Program-made: the position numbers and the translations under genes
Notes under the pieces: model-generated
Seen by the model: only the letters and a program-made list of their open reading frames with translations
Database searches by the model: none
Told to the model about the DNA's origin: nothing
From: Luteimonas sp. MC1825
Lineage (GTDB): Bacteria; Pseudomonadota; Gammaproteobacteria; Xanthomonadales; Xanthomonadaceae
Direction of reading: 5' to 3'
DNA length: 64,000 nt
NCBI RefSeq assembly: GCF_014764385.1
Contig: NZ_CP061714.1
Location: 1,364,001-1,428,000 of the forward strand
Shown: in pieces, positions 8,320 through 16,984 of the stretch
Numbering within the stretch: position 1 is the first letter of the stretch
Layout: each line of letters starts with the position of its first letter

Positions 8320-9408
8320 TCACTTGTACTCGGCGGCCCAGTACGCCTCGATCTGCTGCACCAGCTCCGGCGGCAGCGGCACGTAGTGCAGGTCGGCGGC
8401 CTGCGCCTGGCCATTCTCGAGCGCCCACTTGAAGAAGGCCAGAGCGGCCTTGCTGCGCGCCGGATCCTTCGGCTGCTTGGGCATCAGCATGAAGTTGGTG
8501 GCGGTGATCGGCCAGGACTCGGCGCCGGGCGCGTCGGTGATCACCAGGTTGAAGTCGGTGGCGCCGGCCCAGTCGGCGGTACGCGCCGCGGCGGCGAAGC
8601 TGTCGGCGCTCGGTGTCACGAAGTTGCCGGCGGCGTTCTGCAGCGAGGCGTACGGCATGGTGTTCTGCAGCGCGTAGGCCAGCTCCACGTAACCGATCGA
8701 GCCCTTGATCTGCTGCACATACGAGGCCACGCCTTCGTTGCCCTTGCCACCGACGCCCAGCGGCCAGGACACCGAGGTGCCTTCGCCAACCTTCGCCTTC
8801 CACGCCGGGCTGACCTTGGACAGGTAGTTGGTGAAATTGAAGCTGGTGCCGGAGCCGTCGGAGCGGTGCACGATGCTGATCTTGCCCGCAGGCAGGCCCA
8901 GGCCGGGGTTCAGCGCGGTGATCGCCGGATCGTTCCAGGTCGAGACCGTGCCGAGGAAGATGTCGGCGAGCAGCGGGCCGCTGAGCTTCAGCGCGCCCGG
9001 CGCCAGGCCTTCGATGTTCACCACCGGCACGACGCCGCCGATCGCGGACGGGAACTGGCCGAGGCCTGCCTCCGCCAACTCAGTGCTGCTCAGCGGCTTG
9101 TCGCTCGAGCCGAAATCGACGGTGCCGGCCTTGACCTGCGCGATGCCGCCGCCGGAGCCGATCGACTGGTAGTTCACCTGGCTGCCGGTGGCGGCGTTGT
9201 AATCGGCCGACCAGCGCGAAATCAGGGGATAGATGAACGAGGCGCCGGCGCCGGACACCTGCGTGGCGACCGCGTCGCCGGCGCTGTCGGCAGATCCCGA
9301 AGCCGCGTTGGATGCAGTGGCCGGTGCGTCGGCGGAGGGCTGGCAGGCGGCGGCAAACAGCGCGACGGCGAGCGCCAGCGAGGCAGTGCGGAGCGTGGGC
9401 AGGGACAT
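8320..9408 (-). CDS. pstS: Phosphate-binding protein PstS
   Basis: The periplasmic or lipid-anchored phosphate receptor that delivers phosphate to PstCA. From ATG 9408 there are 362 residues. The N-terminus is a signal peptide ending in ALFAAAC, a plausible but not ideal lipobox at C22. The mature part holds the phosphate-site motifs GAGASFIYPLISRW, YQSIGSGGGI, DFGSSDKPLS and VHRSDGSGTSFNFTNYL, as in E. coli PstS. It is the first gene of pstSCAB-phoU. A Pho box ends about 60 bases upstream of the start, so induction by phosphate starvation through PhoB is expected. Confidence 0.96.
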   Translation of the reverse strand: MSLPTLRTASLALAVALFAAACQPSADAPATASNAASGSADSAGDAVATQVSGAGASFIYPLISRWSADYNAATGSQVNYQSIGSGGGIAQVKAGTVDFGSSDKPLSSTELAEAGLGQFPSAIGGVVPVVNIEGLAPGALKLSGPLLADIFLGTVSTWNDPAITALNPGLGLPAGKISIVHRSDGSGTSFNFTNYLSKVSPAWKAKVGEGTSVSWPLGVGGKGNEGVASYVQQIKGSIGYVELAYALQNTMPYASLQNAAGNFVTPSADSFAAAARTADWAGATDFNLVITDAPGAESWPITATNFMLMPKQPKDPARSKAALAFFKWALENGQAQAADLHYVPLPPELVQQIEAYWAAEYK

Positions 9409-9467
9409 GGTGGGGTTTCCATAGGGAAGGAACGCCTTGCGGCGTACGGCCATTGGATGATGTTTTT

Positions 9468-9485
9468 ATGACGCCTTCATGACAA
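9468..9485 (-). promoter_or_regulatory. Pho box upstream of pstS (proximal)
   Basis: On the minus strand the 18 bases read TTGTCAT-GAAG-GCGTCAT, two 7-base half-sites with the 11-base repeat period of PhoB sites (consensus CTGTCAT-N4-CTGTCAT). It is followed by AAAAACA and lies about 60 bases before the pstS start, correct for a PhoB-activated promoter in which the box replaces the -35. No clear -10 is visible. Confidence 0.75.
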
Positions 9486-9510
9486 CTGCTGCGCAAGGCC
9501 AGCCCGGACC

Positions 9511-9535
9511 ATAAAAAAGGGCCCGTTACGGGCCC
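9511..9535 (-). terminator. Rho-independent terminator (minus strand)
   Basis: On the minus strand a GC-rich stem (GGGCCCG, loop TAA, CGGGCCC; 9535-9519) is followed at once by TTTTTTAT (9518-9511). It lies 143 bases beyond the stop of the Mrr-like gene and upstream of the proximal Pho box. It ends transcripts coming from that gene or from the distal Pho box. Confidence 0.85.
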
Positions 9536-9622
9536 GAGAATGCGAAGCGGAAAGGAGGAGAGACGAAGGCAGCTTCTGATGGTTCGGGCCGTGGCAGGCA
9601 TTCAAGCCCGCGGCAGTGACCT
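9511..9622 (-). ncRNA. Candidate PhoB-activated small RNA
   Basis: A near-perfect Pho box (9655-9638) points toward this stretch and a strong intrinsic terminator closes it, giving a predicted transcript of roughly 110 bases. No open reading frame of useful size lies inside it. It contains AG-rich single-stranded-looking sequence (the plus strand shows GAAGCGGAAAGG and GGAGAGACGAAGG, which read as pyrimidine-rich on the transcript). The start site is only estimated, since no good -10 can be read. The alternative is a long pstS leader in which the terminator acts as an attenuator. Confidence 0.3.
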
Positions 9623-9637
9623 GCTCATGTCGCGGCG

Positions 9638-9655
9638 GTGACAGCGCGATGACAG
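9638..9655 (-). promoter_or_regulatory. Distal, near-consensus Pho box
   Basis: On the minus strand the 18 bases read CTGTCAT-CGCG-CTGTCAC. Both half-sites match the PhoB consensus, with the standard 4-base spacer. It lies just beyond the Mrr-like gene (stop at 9678), about 230 bases before the pstS start, with an intrinsic terminator in between. It may drive a small RNA or act as an auxiliary site for pstS. Confidence 0.7.
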
Positions 9656-9677
9656 CGCCCTGCAGGCAAGGAGCGCC

Positions 9678-10637
9678 TCAATAGCTGCGGCACTGGCGGA
9701 AGCGCACCGGTGCCGCGTGCCCGGCGGGTGGTGTCAGCTGGACACGCGACGCGGCCAACGCCGGATAGCGCTCGACCAGCGGACAGACCGCGGCGAAGGC
9801 GTCATGGTCGGTATCGACCGCGGCCAGGAACACCTCCATGGTGGAAGGCGACGACCAGATCACGCGGTCGACCATCGGCAACGTGGACACCGCACTGGCC
9901 ACGTCGCGGCGCTGCTGCTCGAGCGCGGCGTCGTCGGGATAGCGCTCGGGCGCGGGCGGCGGCGGAGCAGCTGAAACTGGCGCCGCGCCGGCGGGGGCTG
10001 CCTGTGTCAGGGGTGCAGGCCCCGGCCGGGCATCGGCATCGCCACGCGAAGCCGAAAGCGCGGTGAACAGCGCCACGCCCGCCAGCAGTGCCAGCAGCCA
10101 GGCCGCCAGCGTGCGCTGGCGCGCGCGCGTGGCCGCGGCGGCGCGCAGTTGCCCGAGCAGCGGCGCGGGCACCAGGGCGCGGAGTTCGGGCCAAAGGGTG
10201 GCGCCGTCGAGCAGTTCGATCTGCGCGCGGCGCGCCGGCGCGCGCGCGTCGGCGGCAAAGCGCCCCTGGGTGACCAGCAGGCCGCCCACGGCGTCCTGCA
10301 CGCGCATGGCCGCGGCCAGTTCGTCCACGTCACGCCGGCCGAGTACGAATGCGCGGCCGTGCTTGCAGGCCAGCAGGTGGTGCACGCCTTCGCATTCGAG
10401 GGTGAAGTCGCCATCGCCGGAGGGCGCCTCGCGGTCGACCACGCGGGTGAAGCCACGCAGCGCGAGTGCATCGAGCACGAGCGTGATGAAGCTCCGCCAC
10501 GACATCTCCGACAGCGCCTCGATGCCGCCCGCCGCCTCGTCGCGGCGCTGCAGCACGCCCCGGATGACGAACGTGGCCGCCGCACCCACGGCAAGCGCCG
10601 CGGCGATCGCTACCAGCCAATGCATTGCTGCGCCCAC
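9678..10637 (-). CDS. Membrane-anchored Mrr-like restriction-endonuclease-fold protein
   Basis: A 319-residue protein with an N-terminal membrane helix (MHWLVAIAAALAVGAAATFVI) and a domain resembling the Mrr/RecB-like nuclease fold. WRSFITLVLDALALRGFTRVV is followed by a D...E-x-C...K pattern (GDFTLECEGVHHLLACKHG) and VLGRRDVDELAAAMRVQDAVGGLLVTQGRF. A second membrane helix (AAWLLALLAGVALFTAL) precedes an Ala/Pro-rich linker and a C-terminal domain with two cysteines. The GTG at 10637 is chosen because AGGAG lies seven bases upstream; ATG 10625 is the alternative. Similar membrane-tethered proteins occur in Xanthomonadaceae without known function. Nuclease activity is possible but unproven. 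No methyltransferase is nearby, so it is not a classical restriction system. Confidence 0.65.
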   Translation of the reverse strand: MGAAMHWLVAIAAALAVGAAATFVIRGVLQRRDEAAGGIEALSEMSWRSFITLVLDALALRGFTRVVDREAPSGDGDFTLECEGVHHLLACKHGRAFVLGRRDVDELAAAMRVQDAVGGLLVTQGRFAADARAPARRAQIELLDGATLWPELRALVPAPLLGQLRAAAATRARQRTLAAWLLALLAGVALFTALSASRGDADARPGPAPLTQAAPAGAAPVSAAPPPPAPERYPDDAALEQQRRDVASAVSTLPMVDRVIWSSPSTMEVFLAAVDTDHDAFAAVCPLVERYPALAASRVQLTPPAGHAAPVRFRQCRSY

Positions 10638-10707
10638 GCGTGCTCTCCTGTCCAGGGCGTGAAGGATAGTCGCAAAGGCCGCGCCGACGGCCGACGCATG
10701 GGACAGG

Positions 10708-10983
10708 TCAGGCGAAGCGCTCGTCCAGCACGCGGCGGATCTCGGATTCGATCGTCCCGCGCATTGCCGACATCAGGAATCCGAGCTTGGCGCTGAGGTG
10801 CAGTTCGCTGGGCAGCAGTGCGATATGGCCGTCGATGCCGCTGCGCGAGAAATGCAGGGTGTCGCCCTCCCAGACGCACTCGGCGCCAAAACGGTCGGCG
10901 AGCTTGTCGGCGACCTGCTGAACTGCGTCGCGCGCCTCGGCAGGTGGAAGGGAATGCGCGTGGCGGATGTCGATGCCGGACAT
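10708..10983 (-). CDS. Polyhydroxyalkanoic-acid-system family protein (PHA_gran_rgn)
   Basis: A 91-residue protein starting MSGIDIRHAHSLPPAEARDAVQQVADKL (shown in part as two runs: MSGIDIRHAHSLPPAEA and RDAVQQVADKL). It carries the family core WEGDTLHFSRSGIDGHIAL and LSAKLGFLMSAMRGTIESEI. Members are small cytoplasmic proteins named from association with PHA granule genes; the biochemical role is not known. There are no PHA synthesis genes in the window, so the name should not be read as function. It is divergent from the FHA gene, with 86 bases between them, and a GAGG lies 13 bases before the start. Confidence 0.75.
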   Translation of the reverse strand: MSGIDIRHAHSLPPAEARDAVQQVADKLADRFGAECVWEGDTLHFSRSGIDGHIALLPSELHLSAKLGFLMSAMRGTIESEIRRVLDERFA

Positions 10984-11069
10984 GGGATCCAACCTCTCTG
11001 CGTGGCCGGCCATTCTGCGGGCGCGCCGGCAGCGTTCCAAGCCTTTCCGCATGCTAGATTGCCTGCCGC

Positions 11070-11864
11070 ATGGATACGCTCAGGCTTCGATTCGCGGGCA
11101 ACGACGTCGATCTCCCGCTCACGGGGGGCGTGCACGGCATTGGCCGCATTGCGGATGGCAGCGGCGCGCTGGGCCCGGTGGCCGCCTCGCCGGCTGTCGC
11201 ATTCTGCGTCGACCGTCGTGGCGTATGGCTCACGGTCCCTCCCGAAACCCGTGGCGTGCACGTCAACGGCCGCCCCGTGCGGCGCATGGCGATGCTGCGC
11301 GTGGGCGACGCGATCTTCGTCGACGGCACCGAGATGCGGCTGGTCGCGGCGCAGCCACCGCGGCAGCCGGACGCCGGTTTCGAAGACAGCGGCACGGAGC
11401 CCGGGGATGCGCGCGTGGTGCTGCGCGGCGTCGGCGGCCAGTACCACGGCCGCAGCTTCACGCTGGAGCGGCCGCGCCTGGTGGGGCGTGCCGCCGAAGC
11501 CGATATCCGTATCGATGAACCGGCCTTCGCCGAGCGCCATGCACGCCTGGAGATCCACCGCGGCGAAGTGGTGCTGCGCGACCTGGGCTCCGCCGAAGGC
11601 AGCGTGGTGAACGGCGAGGCGGTCCGCGACGCCGTGCTGCAGGCCGGTGACCAGGTGGTGTTCGACGCCCACCACCGGTTCGTGGTCGAGGCCCCGGCCG
11701 CCGCGCGCACCACGCGTGCCGTCGAGCCCGAGGATTCCGGCTTGCCTGCCGCGGCGGACCCGTCCCGGCGGGGCAGCGGTGGCATGCGGCTGCCGTGGCT
11801 GCTGGTCGCCGCACTCGTGCTGGCGGGATTGCTCGCGTTGCTACTGCTGTTTGGCGCCGGCTGA
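11070..11864 (+). CDS. FHA-domain protein with C-terminal membrane anchor
   Basis: A 264-residue protein with two FHA-like beta-sandwich segments. The first, at about residues 1-95, is degenerate (RGVHVNGRPVRRMAMLRVGD). The second, at about 110-205, is clearer (PRLVGRAAEADIRIDEPAFAERHARLEIHRGEVVLRDLGS, quoted here as PRLVGRAAEADIRID and AERHARLEIHRGEVVL). The usual phosphothreonine-binding Ser of the SRxH motif is replaced (AERH) and the NG turn reads EG, so phosphopeptide binding is doubtful. Residues about 240-261 form a terminal membrane helix. A TAGATT -10-like box at 11055-11060 suggests a very short leader. It converges on msrQ with a 24-base overlap. Confidence 0.8.
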   Translation: MDTLRLRFAGNDVDLPLTGGVHGIGRIADGSGALGPVAASPAVAFCVDRRGVWLTVPPETRGVHVNGRPVRRMAMLRVGDAIFVDGTEMRLVAAQPPRQPDAGFEDSGTEPGDARVVLRGVGGQYHGRSFTLERPRLVGRAAEADIRIDEPAFAERHARLEIHRGEVVLRDLGSAEGSVVNGEAVRDAVLQAGDQVVFDAHHRFVVEAPAAARTTRAVEPEDSGLPAAADPSRRGSGGMRLPWLLVAALVLAGLLALLLLFGAG

Positions 11865-12491
11865 CCCGGTTGCCGCAGGCCGCGCCGCGCCCGTGCGTGC
11901 GGCGCGCCGCCACACGCGCCAGCCAAGCAGCACCACGAGGATGCCGGCATACAGCGCCGGTTCGCGGATGTCGGATTTCACGATCCACCAGAAATGCAGC
12001 ACCGCCAGTACGGCGATCGCATACACGGCCCGGTGCAGCTGGGCCCATCGCCGCCCGAGCCTGCGCATCCAGCCGCGGGTAGATGTCACCGCCAGCGGCA
12101 CCAGCAGCAACCACGCGGCGAAGCCGACGGTAATGTAGGGGCGCTTGGCGATCTCCTCGAACACCAGCGCCCAGTAACCGCGCAGGTCGAGCACCAGGTA
12201 GGCAGCGAAGTGCAGCGTGGCGTAGGCGAACGCGTACAGGCCGAGCATGCGGCGGAAGCGCAGCACCACCGCCTGGCCGCTGAGCGCACGCAACGGTGAG
12301 ATCGCGAGCGTGACCAGCAGCAGGCGCAGCGCCCACAATCCCAGTTCGTGTTCGATCGCGGCCACCGGCTCCGCGCCGAGGGCGTCGATGTCGGCCCCGG
12401 TGTACACCTGCCACACCTGCCAGCCCAGCCACCCGAGCGGCGCCAGCGCCAGCGCGTGGACGGCCGCCTTGGCCGCGGCGACCCGGTTCAG
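11841..12491 (-). CDS. msrQ: Heme-binding membrane subunit MsrQ of the methionine-sulfoxide reductase
   Basis: A roughly 216-residue ferric-reductase-like membrane protein that passes electrons from the quinone pool to periplasmic MsrP. It has about six membrane helices and the family heme-ligand histidines ([20 protein letters not shown] region, [18 protein letters not shown]). The start is unusual: no ATG, GTG or TTG is found near the msrP stop. The most economical choice is CTG 12491, which overlaps the msrP TGA (CTGA). The next GTG codons would remove the first helix. Start confidence is low; identity is firm. Its end overlaps the convergent FHA gene by 24 bases. Confidence 0.82.
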   Translation of the reverse strand: MNRVAAAKAAVHALALAPLGWLGWQVWQVYTGADIDALGAEPVAAIEHELGLWALRLLLVTLAISPLRALSGQAVVLRFRRMLGLYAFAYATLHFAAYLVLDLRGYWALVFEEIAKRPYITVGFAAWLLLVPLAVTSTRGWMRRLGRRWAQLHRAVYAIAVLAVLHFWWIVKSDIREPALYAGILVVLLGWRVWRRAARTGAARPAATGSAGAKQQ

Positions 12492-13459
12492 TACCAGCGC
12501 TCCAGGTCCAGGCCGGCGTACATCGAGGCGACCTGTTCGGCATAGCCGTTGAACGGGAGGGTGGGGATGCGCCCGGCGAACAGGCGGTTGGCGGTGCCGG
12601 CGATGCGCCGCTCGGTCTTCTGGCTCCAGCGCGGGTGGTCGACGGCGGGATTGACGTTGGCGAAGAACCCGTATTCCCGCGGCTGCATGTCGTTCCAGGC
12701 CGTGCGCGGGCGGGTGCGGGTGAACTCGATGGCAACGATCGACTTGATGCCCTTGAAGCCGTATTTCCACGGCACCACCAGCCGCAGCGGCGCGCCGTTC
12801 TGCTGCGGCAGCGGCTTGCCGTACATCCCGGTGACGAGCAGGGTCAGCGGGTGCATGGCCTCGTCCAGGCGCAGCCCCTCGCGGTAGGGCCAGTCGATGA
12901 TGCGGCTGCGGACGCCCGGCATCTGCCGCGGGTCGGCGAGCGAGGTGAAGGCGACGTACTTCGCGGCGGCCGTTGGCTGCAGCCGCTTCAGCACCGCGCC
13001 AAGCGGGACGCCCAGCCACGGGATCACCATCGACCAGCCTTCCACGCAGCGCATGCGGTAGACGCGTTCTTCCGGGACCAGCCCGGCCAGCAGGCCATCG
13101 ATGGCCAGGGTGCCGGGCTTCGCGCACTCGCCGGAGACCGCGATGTTCCAGGGCGAGGTCACCAGCGTCTTTGCCGCGCGCGACGGATCGGCCTTGCCGC
13201 TGCCGAACTCGTAGAAGTTGTTGTAGCTGGTCGCGTCCTCGTAGCGCGTCTGCTCCTCGGCGGTGCGCAGGCCGGCGGCCAGCGATGCCGCGGACGGTGC
13301 GGGGCCTGCCACGGGGGCTGGCGGTTCGCCGCCACGGCAGCCAGCCGCCACCAGGGCGGGTGCCAGCGCCAGGGTCTTCAGCAGGCGCCTGCGGTCGCGG
13401 TAGACCGCCTCGTCGGTGATTTCATCGCTCGCGATGGTCGGGATGTCGCGGTGGCGCAT
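12488..13459 (-). CDS. msrP: Methionine-sulfoxide reductase catalytic subunit MsrP (molybdopterin)
   Basis: A periplasmic molybdoenzyme that repairs oxidised methionines in envelope proteins. From ATG 13459 it has 323 residues. The N-terminus carries a twin-arginine-type motif ([20 protein letters not shown]), consistent with Tat export of the folded cofactor protein; the VAAGC may also act as a lipobox. The molybdopterin-binding Cys lies in [14 protein letters not shown], and the sulfite-oxidase fold motifs [17 protein letters not shown] and [11 protein letters not shown] are present. GGAG ten bases upstream supports this start; a second ATG at 13474 is possible. It is divergent from serC. 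Confidence 0.95.
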   Translation of the reverse strand: MRHRDIPTIASDEITDEAVYRDRRRLLKTLALAPALVAAGCRGGEPPAPVAGPAPSAASLAAGLRTAEEQTRYEDATSYNNFYEFGSGKADPSRAAKTLVTSPWNIAVSGECAKPGTLAIDGLLAGLVPEERVYRMRCVEGWSMVIPWLGVPLGAVLKRLQPTAAAKYVAFTSLADPRQMPGVRSRIIDWPYREGLRLDEAMHPLTLLVTGMYGKPLPQQNGAPLRLVVPWKYGFKGIKSIVAIEFTRTRPRTAWNDMQPREYGFFANVNPAVDHPRWSQKTERRIAGTANRLFAGRIPTLPFNGYAEQVASMYAGLDLERWY

Positions 13460-13558
13460 GCTTCGGGTCTCCATCCGGCCGCTGCTGTTGCGCTGCGGCA
13501 TACTGCGGTCCAAACCCCAACGCTGCGCCGATGGCGCGCGCAAATCAAGGAACCTGCC

Positions 13559-14665
13559 ATGTCCCGCGCCTACAATTTCAGCCCCGGTCCAGCCGCCATT
13601 CCGGAGAGCGTGCTGCGCCAGGCGCAGCAGGACATGCTGGAGTGGGGCGATGCGGGGGCGTCGATCGTCGAGATCAGCCACCGCGGCCCCGAGTTCATGG
13701 CGGTGGCCGCGACGGCCGAGGCCGACCTGCGCACGCTGCTCGCCATTCCGGACGATTATGCGGTGCTGTTCCTGCCCGGCGGCGCCACCACCCAGCAGGC
13801 GCTGCTGCCCTTGAACTTCGCGTCGCCCGGGCAGCGCGCGGACTACGTGTTGACCGGGCACTGGGGCAAGACCGCGACGCGCCAGGCCGGCATGTACGTC
13901 GACCTCAACGTGGCCGCGAGCAGCGAGGCCGGTGGCTTCCGCGACATCCCGCCGGCGGGCGAATGGCGCCTGTCGCCGGATGCCGCCTATGTGCATGTCA
14001 CCGCCAACGAGACCATCCATGGCGTGGAGTTCCGACCCGCGGTCGCCGGGGGGCATGCCTTCCCGGACACGGGGGACGTGCCGCTGTTGGCCGATTTCAG
14101 CTCCAGCATCGCCTCGGAGCCGCTCGACATCTCGCGCTTCGGTGCGATCTACGCGGGTGCGCAGAAGAACCTCGGGCCGGTCGGCATCGCGGTGGTGATC
14201 GTGCGCCGCGATCTCCTCGAGCGCGCCGGCCAGCCGCGCGCGGACATCTTCGACTACCGCCTGCAACTGGCGGCCGACTCGATGCTCAACACGCCGCCCA
14301 CCTGGAACTGGTACCTCGCCGGACTGGTGTTCCGCTGGATGCTGGACGAAGGCGGCGTGACGGAGTTCGCGCGCCGCAACGCCGAGAAGGCGCGGCTGCT
14401 GTACGCGGCGATCGACGGCTCCGGCGGCTTCTACCGCAACGAGGTCGCGAGCGCGGTGCGCTCGCGGATGAACGTGCCGTTCTTCCTGGCCGACGACGCG
14501 CACGATGCCGCGTTCCTGGAAGGTGCGCGCGAAGCCGGTCTCATCGGCCTCAAGGGCCATCGCGTGCTCGGCGGCATGCGCGCCTCGATCTACAACGCCA
14601 TGCCGGTGGCGGGCGTGGCGGCGCTGGTCGACTACATGCAAGCGTTCCAGCAGCGCCATGGCTGA
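13559..14665 (+). CDS. serC: Phosphoserine aminotransferase SerC
   Basis: A cytosolic PLP enzyme that converts 3-phosphohydroxypyruvate and glutamate to phosphoserine, and also acts in pyridoxine synthesis. The 368 residues begin [18 protein letters not shown] and include [11 protein letters not shown], the PLP lysine in [12 protein letters not shown], and [19 protein letters not shown] lies about nine bases before the ATG. It opens serC-pheA-hisC-aroA, in which successive genes overlap; its stop lies eight bases into pheA. A -10-like CATACT at 13499-13504 could be its promoter. Confidence 0.97.
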   Translation: MSRAYNFSPGPAAIPESVLRQAQQDMLEWGDAGASIVEISHRGPEFMAVAATAEADLRTLLAIPDDYAVLFLPGGATTQQALLPLNFASPGQRADYVLTGHWGKTATRQAGMYVDLNVAASSEAGGFRDIPPAGEWRLSPDAAYVHVTANETIHGVEFRPAVAGGHAFPDTGDVPLLADFSSSIASEPLDISRFGAIYAGAQKNLGPVGIAVVIVRRDLLERAGQPRADIFDYRLQLAADSMLNTPPTWNWYLAGLVFRWMLDEGGVTEFARRNAEKARLLYAAIDGSGGFYRNEVASAVRSRMNVPFFLADDAHDAAFLEGAREAGLIGLKGHRVLGGMRASIYNAMPVAGVAALVDYMQAFQQRHG

Positions 14666-15857
14666 ATCGACACCAGGCAAAGGTCGCAGGAAGGCCGGCA
14701 AGAAGGTCGCAGGATCACCACCGCAGGCCGCGGCCACCGCGGCTCCGACGCGTGTCGCCGTCACGGCAGCGGCCAAGTCAAGGCCCGACCTGGCCACCGT
14801 GCGCGGGCAGATCGACGGCATCGACCGCGAGATCCAGGCGCTGATCGCCGAGCGTGCCCTGTTCGCGCGCCAGGTCGGGCGCGCCAAGGGCAAGCTGGCC
14901 GCGGCGGTCGAGTACTACCGGCCCGAACGAGAAGCCCAGGTGCTGCGCCGCGTGGTGGACCGCAACGACGGCCCGCTGGCTGACGAGGTGCTGGTGCGCC
15001 TGTTCCGCGAGATCATGTCGGCGTGCCTGGCCCAGCAGGAGCCGCTGAAGATCGGCTACCTGGGCCCGGAGGGCACGTTCTCGCAGCAGGCCGTGCACAA
15101 GCACTTCGGACATTCCGCGCGCGGCCTGCCGCTGGCGAGCGTGGAAGAGGTGTTCGACGAGGTCGCGGCTGGCGCCGCGGATTTCGGCGTGGTGCCGGTG
15201 GAGAACTCGGGGCAGGGCACGATCCAGTCGACGCTCGACCTGTTCCCCACCTCGCCGCTGAAGATCTGCGGCGAGGTGGAGCTGCGCGTGCACCAGTACC
15301 TGCTGTCGCGCACCGGTCGAATGGAAGACGTCGAACGCATCTATTCGCACGGCCTGTCGCTGGCGCAGTGCCGCAACTGGCTGCGGCAGCACCTGCCCGG
15401 CGTCGAGGCGCACGCGGTGTCGAGCAATGCCGAAGGCGCACGCCGCGCGCGCAACGCCGATGACGCCGCGGCCATCGCCGGCGACAGCGCCGGCCACGTC
15501 TACGGCCTGAAGGCCATCGCCGGACCGATCGAGGACCGCAGCGACAACACCACGCGCTTCCTGGTGATCGGGCGCGCGTCGTTCCCGCCGTCCGGCAACG
15601 ACCGCACCTCGCTGCTGGTGTCCATCCGCGACCAGCCGGGCGCGCTGTACCAGGTGCTGGAGCCGCTGGCGCGGCACGGGATCAGCATGAACCGCATCGA
15701 GTCGCGGCCCGAGCACGGCGCGCTGTGGCAGTACGCGTTCTTCATCGATGTCGGCGGCCATGTCGACGAGTCCCCGCTGAAGGACGCATTGGCGGAGGTG
15801 GATGCATTCGCCGGCGACGTGCGGGTGCTCGGCTCGTATCCGGTGGCGGTGCCGTGA
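14658..15857 (+). CDS. pheA: Bifunctional chorismate mutase / prephenate dehydratase (P-protein)
   Basis: Catalyses chorismate to prephenate to phenylpyruvate for phenylalanine synthesis. The 399 residues comprise an unusual Lys/Ala-rich extension (1-44) and an AroQ-type mutase domain at about 45-130 ([19 protein letters not shown]). The dehydratase domain at about 133-310 shows [31 protein letters not shown] and NTTRFLVIG. The C-terminal ACT domain carries the phenylalanine-sensing [10 protein letters not shown] and ESRP motifs, so feedback inhibition is expected. The ATG at 14658 overlaps serC by eight bases. Confidence 0.96.
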   Translation: MAESTPGKGRRKAGKKVAGSPPQAAATAAPTRVAVTAAAKSRPDLATVRGQIDGIDREIQALIAERALFARQVGRAKGKLAAAVEYYRPEREAQVLRRVVDRNDGPLADEVLVRLFREIMSACLAQQEPLKIGYLGPEGTFSQQAVHKHFGHSARGLPLASVEEVFDEVAAGAADFGVVPVENSGQGTIQSTLDLFPTSPLKICGEVELRVHQYLLSRTGRMEDVERIYSHGLSLAQCRNWLRQHLPGVEAHAVSSNAEGARRARNADDAAAIAGDSAGHVYGLKAIAGPIEDRSDNTTRFLVIGRASFPPSGNDRTSLLVSIRDQPGALYQVLEPLARHGISMNRIESRPEHGALWQYAFFIDVGGHVDESPLKDALAEVDAFAGDVRVLGSYPVAVP

Positions 15858-16984
15858 TGGCGCACGACGATGCCGCATGGGCGCAGGCGCGTGCGGTCGC
15901 CCCGGTCCGGGCGCTGCGCGCCTACGACCCGGGGCATGACATCGTCGCGCTGCGCGGCGCCTTTGCTCCCGGCGTCCTGCTCGAACTCGGATCCAACGAG
16001 AATCCGTACGGGCCGGGTCCGCGCGCACGCGCCGCCGCCGGCGCGGCGCTCCGCGACATCCAGCGCTATCCCGATCCGCTGGCCGGCGGGCTCAGGCGCG
16101 CGCTGGCCGCGCATCACGGCGTGGAGCCCGCGCAACTGGTGATGGGCAACGGCTCGCACGAGTTGCTGATGCAACTGGCGCAGGTGTTCGCCGGCCCGGG
16201 TGACGAGGTGCTGGTACCGGAGTACGGGTTCGCGGTGTTCGCCATCGCCGCCCACGCCGCAGGTGCCACGCTGCGCCGCGCACCGTCATTCGCGGTGGAT
16301 GCCGTGATGCCGCGCGGACACGACCTGGTTGCGCTGCGCGCGGCGGTCACGCCCGCCACCCGCCTGGTCTACATCGACAACCCCAACAATCCGACCGGCA
16401 CCTGGTTTGGCGCGGCGGCATTCGCGCGGTTCATGGACGCGGTCCCGGACGACGTGGTGGTGGTGCTCGACGAAGCCTATGCCGAGCTTGCCGACGCGGC
16501 GGACTTCGCCAGCGCACTGGCGCTGCTGCCGCGCCACCGCAATCTGGTCATCACCCGCACCTTCAGCAAGGCCCATGGGCTGGCCGGGCTGCGGATCGGC
16601 TACGCCATCGCGAACGTGGCCGTGGCCGCGCTGCTCGAGCGCGTGCGCGAGAGCTTCAACGTGGGGCTGGTTGCGCAGGCGGCGGCGACCGCGGCGCTCG
16701 CCGACCAGGCCTGGCTCGCCGACACGTCGCGGCGCAACAGTGAGGAGCGTGGGCGCCTGGGTACGGCGCTGCGCGCACGCGGCTTCGCCGTGGCGCCTTC
16801 GCAGGCGAATTTCCTGCTGGTCGACACCGGTGCCGCGACGGCGCGCATCGAGGCGGCACTGCTCGCGTCGGGCATCGTGCTGCGGCCGATGGCGGGTTAC
16901 GGGCTTTCCGGGAGCCTGCGGATCACCGTCGGCACGGCCGCCGACAACGCGCGCCTGCTGCAGGCGCTGGACGCGCTGCCGTGA
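15857..16984 (+). CDS. hisC: Histidinol-phosphate / aromatic aminotransferase (HisC family)
   Basis: A 375-residue class I/II PLP aminotransferase. Motifs: ELGSNENPYGPGPRA, LVMGNGSHELLMQ, YIDNPNNPTGTWF, VVVLDEAYAEL and the PLP lysine in TFSKAHGLAGLRIGY. Sequence alone fits HisC. However, between pheA and aroA the physiological substrate may be phenylpyruvate or hydroxyphenylpyruvate (aromatic amino acids), as proposed for second HisC copies. The ATG shares one base with the pheA stop (TGATG), and the stop overlaps the aroA GTG by four bases. Confidence 0.9.
   Translation: MAHDDAAWAQARAVAPVRALRAYDPGHDIVALRGAFAPGVLLELGSNENPYGPGPRARAAAGAALRDIQRYPDPLAGGLRRALAAHHGVEPAQLVMGNGSHELLMQLAQVFAGPGDEVLVPEYGFAVFAIAAHAAGATLRRAPSFAVDAVMPRGHDLVALRAAVTPATRLVYIDNPNNPTGTWFGAAAFARFMDAVPDDVVVVLDEAYAELADAADFASALALLPRHRNLVITRTFSKAHGLAGLRIGYAIANVAVAALLERVRESFNVGLVAQAAATAALADQAWLADTSRRNSEERGRLGTALRARGFAVAPSQANFLLVDTGAATARIEAALLASGIVLRPMAGYGLSGSLRITVGTAADNARLLQALDALP

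Noticed and set aside
9678..10637. Restriction-modification system
   Set aside because: Only a nuclease-like fold is present. No methyltransferase or specificity gene is nearby.
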